A stretch of DNA of 35,707 nucleotides. It comes from DASXTB01 sp036505615. Lineage in GTDB: Bacteria; Acidobacteriota; UBA6911; JACQSX01. Below, in pieces: positions 33,046 to 35,707 of this stretch. The stretch is from positions 1 through 35,707 of the forward strand of contig DASXTB010000070.1 in assembly GCA_036505615.1 (NCBI GenBank), given 5' to 3'. Below the pieces are notes generated by a model. That model did not search any database and was not told the origin of the DNA. It was given only the letters and a program-made list of their open reading frames with translations. Made by a program: the position numbers and the translations under genes. The stretch's first letter is position 1. Each line of letters starts with the position of its first letter.

Positions 33046-34584
33046 ATGAGCACGCTTTTCTTCAAATCTGCCGACGGCAGCACCACTTCGGTCGAGCTGA
33101 GCGAAACCCAGACTCTTCTGATCGGCCGCGATCCCTCATGCGACATTGTATTCACGCATCAAAGCATCTCCAGAAGGCAGGCCACGATATTCTTTAAGGA
33201 AGGCTGCTTCTATATTGAAGACCACGCGAGCAAGAACGGTATTTACGTCAACGGCCAGCAAGTGAGACATCATCTTCTCAGTGACGGAGACGTCATTGTA
33301 CTGGGCCTGGACAGAGAGCATCCGCTTCGATATTCCCCGCAAAGATCGGACTACGAGCTGACGATTTTCCGCAGCGCCTATGATTTTTCCAAGGCCGCTC
33401 TGAACAATCTGAAAAACTTAAAGACCTTGATTGAGATCAACAAGGCAATTACGTCTTCGCTCGAGCTGGAAGAAGTGTTCGAGCTGATTCTCAGCGGCGT
33501 GCTGGAAATCTCATCGGGAATGCGCGCCATGATTCTGCTGCGCAATAAGAGTGGAGACATGGAAGTGGTCTACAGGAAAACCCTGGAGAGCTCAGCGTCG
33601 CAAGTCCCGGACCAAGACCTCAGCAGCAGCATCATCAAACGTGTGATCGAGACCGGAAAACCGGTGCACATCAATGACATCGCCATTGATGCGGAGCTTC
33701 AAAATCAGGCCAGCATCCGCGCGCTGGACCTGCATAGTATTGTCGTCATTCCACTGCTTTACTCTCAAAACTACATTTCCCAGGGAAGCCCGGGCGGCGC
33801 CTTAATGGGCGTGATCTATGTGGACAACAAGGCGGCCCGCCGGCGTTTTACCGAGGAAGACCTCGATTTGTTGATGGCGTTCTCTTACCAGGCCGCCATC
33901 ACCTTAGAGAACGCACAGTTGTACCGCGACCTGCAGGACAATTACGTCGCGATCGTGACCTCGCTGGCTGAGGCCGTGGAGGTGAAGGACCGTTATACGC
34001 GCGGCCATTCCGAGCTGGTTTCCAGATATGCGGTGGCCATCGGTGAGCGCCTCGGTCTTACGGAAAAGGAGCTTCAGGACATCATGCGCGGCGCGATCTT
34101 GCACGATGTGGGCAAAATAGGCATCGATGAAACCATCCTGAACAAGAACGACAAACTGACCGACGAGGAGTTCGCGATCCTCAAACTGCATACCGTCTAT
34201 GGAGCGCGGATTCTTGAGCCCGTGCCTCATCTGGCGGCAGTGAGAGATATTGTGCTCCACCATCATGAAAGAATGGATGGAACCGGATACCCGGAGGGAC
34301 TGACGGGCGATCAGATCAGCCTGGCGACGCGAGTGGTCAGCATCAGCGACATTTACGAGGCGCTTACATCAAACCGCGCCTACCGAAAGGCGCTGCCTCC
34401 AAAAGTTGTGGTGAAGATGCTGGAATCGGAAGCCGGCTCCAAACTGGATGCGGACCTGGTGGCGATCTTCCTCAGTCTTTATAAAGAAAGCGGCTATCGC
34501 AAAGGGATGATCAAACCGCAATCAGATGCGGGCCGCTCGCTGTGCAAGAACGGTTCGCTTGAAACCACCACGCTGGCCAGGTAG
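33046..34584 (+). CDS. FHA-GAF-HD-GYP signalling protein
   Basis: This is a 512-residue cytoplasmic protein. The FHA domain has GRD (27-29), a Ser-Arg pair near 42, SKNG (62-65) and VNG (68-70), the contacts for phosphothreonine. A GAF domain spans about 130-295. The HD-GYP phosphodiesterase has His353-Asp354 (HDVGKIG), HHHE at 405-408 and GYP at 414-416, so it should hydrolyse cyclic di-GMP. The tail after about 480 is short and basic. It starts 165 bp from the divergent Ser/Thr kinase gene; the FHA domain makes it a likely reader of that kinase's phosphorylation, linking the two signalling systems. The partner assignment is inferred from gene position. Confidence 0.93.
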   Translation: MSTLFFKSADGSTTSVELSETQTLLIGRDPSCDIVFTHQSISRRQATIFFKEGCFYIEDHASKNGIYVNGQQVRHHLLSDGDVIVLGLDREHPLRYSPQRSDYELTIFRSAYDFSKAALNNLKNLKTLIEINKAITSSLELEEVFELILSGVLEISSGMRAMILLRNKSGDMEVVYRKTLESSASQVPDQDLSSSIIKRVIETGKPVHINDIAIDAELQNQASIRALDLHSIVVIPLLYSQNYISQGSPGGALMGVIYVDNKAARRRFTEEDLDLLMAFSYQAAITLENAQLYRDLQDNYVAIVTSLAEAVEVKDRYTRGHSELVSRYAVAIGERLGLTEKELQDIMRGAILHDVGKIGIDETILNKNDKLTDEEFAILKLHTVYGARILEPVPHLAAVRDIVLHHHERMDGTGYPEGLTGDQISLATRVVSISDIYEALTSNRAYRKALPPKVVVKMLESEAGSKLDADLVAIFLSLYKESGYRKGMIKPQSDAGRSLCKNGSLETTTLAR

Positions 34585-34593
34585 CGGAGGTTG

Positions 34594-34646
34594 TCAGTTG
34601 CCAGTTGCCAGTTGCTGGTTCCTAGTTGCCAGTTCCTAGTTGCCAG
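34594..34646. repeat. Heptamer array (AGTTNCY family)
   Basis: About seven units of agttgcc, agttcct and close variants follow the HD-GYP gene by 10 bp. A second array of the same family lies at 35673-35707, so the two bracket the terminal non-coding region. Confidence 0.87.
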
Positions 34647-34712
34647 GCAACCAAATTGGCCCAGTTTTAGCCATCCCGATGAATCCGGATGGCCACTTGC
34701 CACTGCAGGCAC

Positions 34713-34863
34713 CCACAGAGCCGCGGCCGTAAAGGGCGCGGCGCGGCAAACTAGGTTATTCTCGCAACCCCATAACTGAAAATATCCAGCCAGCTTGAGC
34801 ACGGTGGAATTGCCGATGCCGGCTATTCTGGCGCGCCGCGCCCTTCCGGCCGCGGCTCTGTGG
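34713..34863. repeat. GC-rich inverted repeat with ~33-bp arms
   Basis: 34713-34747 is complementary to 34831-34863 with two or three mismatches (gagccgcggcc in the centre of the arm). The 83-bp interior has no gene. It belongs to the repeat-filled end of the window. Confidence 0.82.
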
Positions 34864-34885
34864 CTGCACACAAGCGGTGTGATCG

Positions 34886-35318
34886 AGGCCGCTTTCAGCG
34901 GCCTTTCCCGAAGGGTTTCAGCCCCGGCCTTGCAAGGCCGGGGTCCAGCGCAATCCGAAATTATCCAAGGCCGGTTCACCGGCCTTCCAATCAACCGGCT
35001 TTAGCCAGCCAAATTATTCCTTCGCAAATTTCTCGGGTGGGCAGTTATCTGTGGTGGAGGACAACTATGGCCCACAGAGCATTTTCAGAAATCCTGCTTC
35101 ACCTAACCTGGCATACCGAGGGGAACGCTCGAGGAACGTTAAACAACAGATTGGAATGCATAGAAAGTCCCGATGAGCAGCCGGCCGGCGTCAACGCCGG
35201 CGGGGATAAAGAAAAAGGCCGTTGAAACGGCCTGGACGATGTTTGCGCTGGCGCTCATAACCCCGGCCTTGGAAGGCCGGGGCTGAAACCCTGCGGGAAA
35301 GGCCGCTAAAGGCGGCCT
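34886..35318. repeat. REP-like palindromes in a large inverted array
   Basis: A 59-bp arm at 34886-34944 is repeated in reverse at 35260-35318. Each arm contains two small palindromes with ggcc cores (aggccgc...gcggcct and ccccggcc...ggccgggg). Further small palindromes lie inside, at 34959-34978, 35176-35203 and 35217-35232. The interior holds a transposase stub. This is the appearance of REP sequences around a RAYT gene whose body has been lost. Confidence 0.78.
35067..35225 (+). pseudogene. Stub of an IS200/RAYT-like transposase
   Basis: The ATG at 35067 has a strong ribosome site (ggagg). The first 17 residues, MAHRAFSEILLHLTWHT, resemble the start of Y1-type (IS200-like/RAYT) transposases, whose HxH active site lies further on. 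After about residue 20 the similarity is lost and the frame runs through REP-like sequence to a stop at 35223. No catalytic motif remains. Confidence 0.5.
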
Positions 35319-35385
35319 CTTGCTCGGCTGCACGGACTCAGAGGGCCGGTAGGTACACGAAATGTCCAAACTCCACGGAATTATG

Positions 35386-35670
35386 GGGGTCTGTCCCCTT
35401 AATTCCCGCGACATTAACCAAGCCGAAATTGAAGGAAGCGCGAGGACTTACCCTGAGTTCAACTTGGTTAATTTGAGGTCTGTCCCTAGGTTAATTAGCA
35501 GGAATGGTCGAGATCAGATTCCCCACAGTGCTCAAAGCCACGACTGAGACCATACCCGTATTGACCATACCCGCATTGAGTCGCACCCCGAGATAGTAGT
35601 CCGCCTTATTCGATTGGCTCAATTTACCGCAATTCCGGCTTCGTTAATTAGGGGTCTGTCCCCTTAATTC
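35386..35670. repeat. Three copies of a GGTCTGTCCC motif
   Basis: ggggtctgtccccttaattc occurs at 35386-35405 and 35651-35670 in the same direction, and a degenerate copy (aggtctgtccctaggttaat) at 35476-35495. The first and third copies frame about 245 bp. Such text is common beside IS200/RAYT remnants. Confidence 0.75.
35491..35643 (-). other. Possible C-terminal gene fragment
   Basis: An open stretch of about 50 codons on the - strand ends at TAA 35491-35493. The last 43 or so residues look protein-like (KADYYLGVRLNAG, then VVALSTVGNLISTIPAN). It has no start codon near its 5' end and begins at the edge of a repeat, so it may be a remnant cut by repeat insertion. I do not recognise the family. 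Confidence 0.25.
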
Positions 35671-35672
35671 CC

Positions 35673-35707
35673 TAGTTGCCAGTTCCTAGTTTCCAGTTCC
35701 CAGCTGC
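35673..35707. repeat. Heptamer array at window end (AGTTNCY family)
   Basis: At least four units (agttgcc, agttcct, agtttcc, agttccc) in 7-bp register, cut by the end of the window. Confidence 0.8.

Overview
The window looks like bacterial chromosome of roughly 55-60 % GC, most plausibly from a member of Acidobacteriota or a similar soil or environmental lineage. That assignment is an inference. It rests on Tat-exported Gfo/Idh and aldo-keto oxidoreductases, a Ser/Thr kinase with a TolB-like sensor, very large secreted proteins next to a beta-propeller/di-heme cytochrome, an atypical phosphofructokinase and abundant palindromic intergenic repeats. No rRNA, tRNA, CRISPR or intact transposase gene was seen.

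Layout. Positions 1-7245 hold central and sugar metabolism: a Tat-exported Gfo/Idh/MocA oxidoreductase (-), a phosphofructokinase with diphosphate-type active-site residues and a DeoR-family regulator (one - strand unit), a divergent gapA (+) and a convergent Tat-exported aldo/keto reductase (-). Positions 7246-12827 carry a 1515-residue glutamate synthase large subunit (-) and a divergent LysR-type regulator (+). Positions 13180-18781 carry a 59-residue orphan gene, then a Thr/Met-rich leader peptide with an intrinsic terminator, then hom-thrC-thrB-lysC: the aspartate-to-threonine pathway under what looks like a classical translation-dependent attenuator. Positions 19178-21479 hold a GT-C-like membrane protein, a deleted vapC toxin and its intact RHH antitoxin. 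Positions 21571-30363 are a three-gene - strand cluster: a secreted beta-propeller/di-heme cytochrome followed by two full-length paralogous secreted giants (1205 and 1106 residues). All three proteins end in Arg-Arg-Arg-Pro. Positions 30434-34584 hold a second vapC remnant, a transmembrane Ser/Thr kinase (-) and a divergent FHA-GAF-HD-GYP protein (+). The last 1.1 kb is non-coding and full of REP-like palindromes around a transposase stub.

A second layer runs through the window: degenerate 7-bp tandem repeats. There are about ten arrays with at least five different consensus sequences, several folded into inverted pairs. They occupy intergenic spaces and twice enter coding sequence: an in-frame insertion of about 50 codons in the linker of glutamate synthase and a 37-residue tail on homoserine kinase. 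Longer inverted repeats (1577-2222, 5428-5575, 18795-19160, 34886-35318) add further fold-back DNA.

The strongest candidates for something undescribed are the hom leader attenuator, the heptamer system with its coding invasions, and the secreted three-gene cluster with the shared RRRP terminus.
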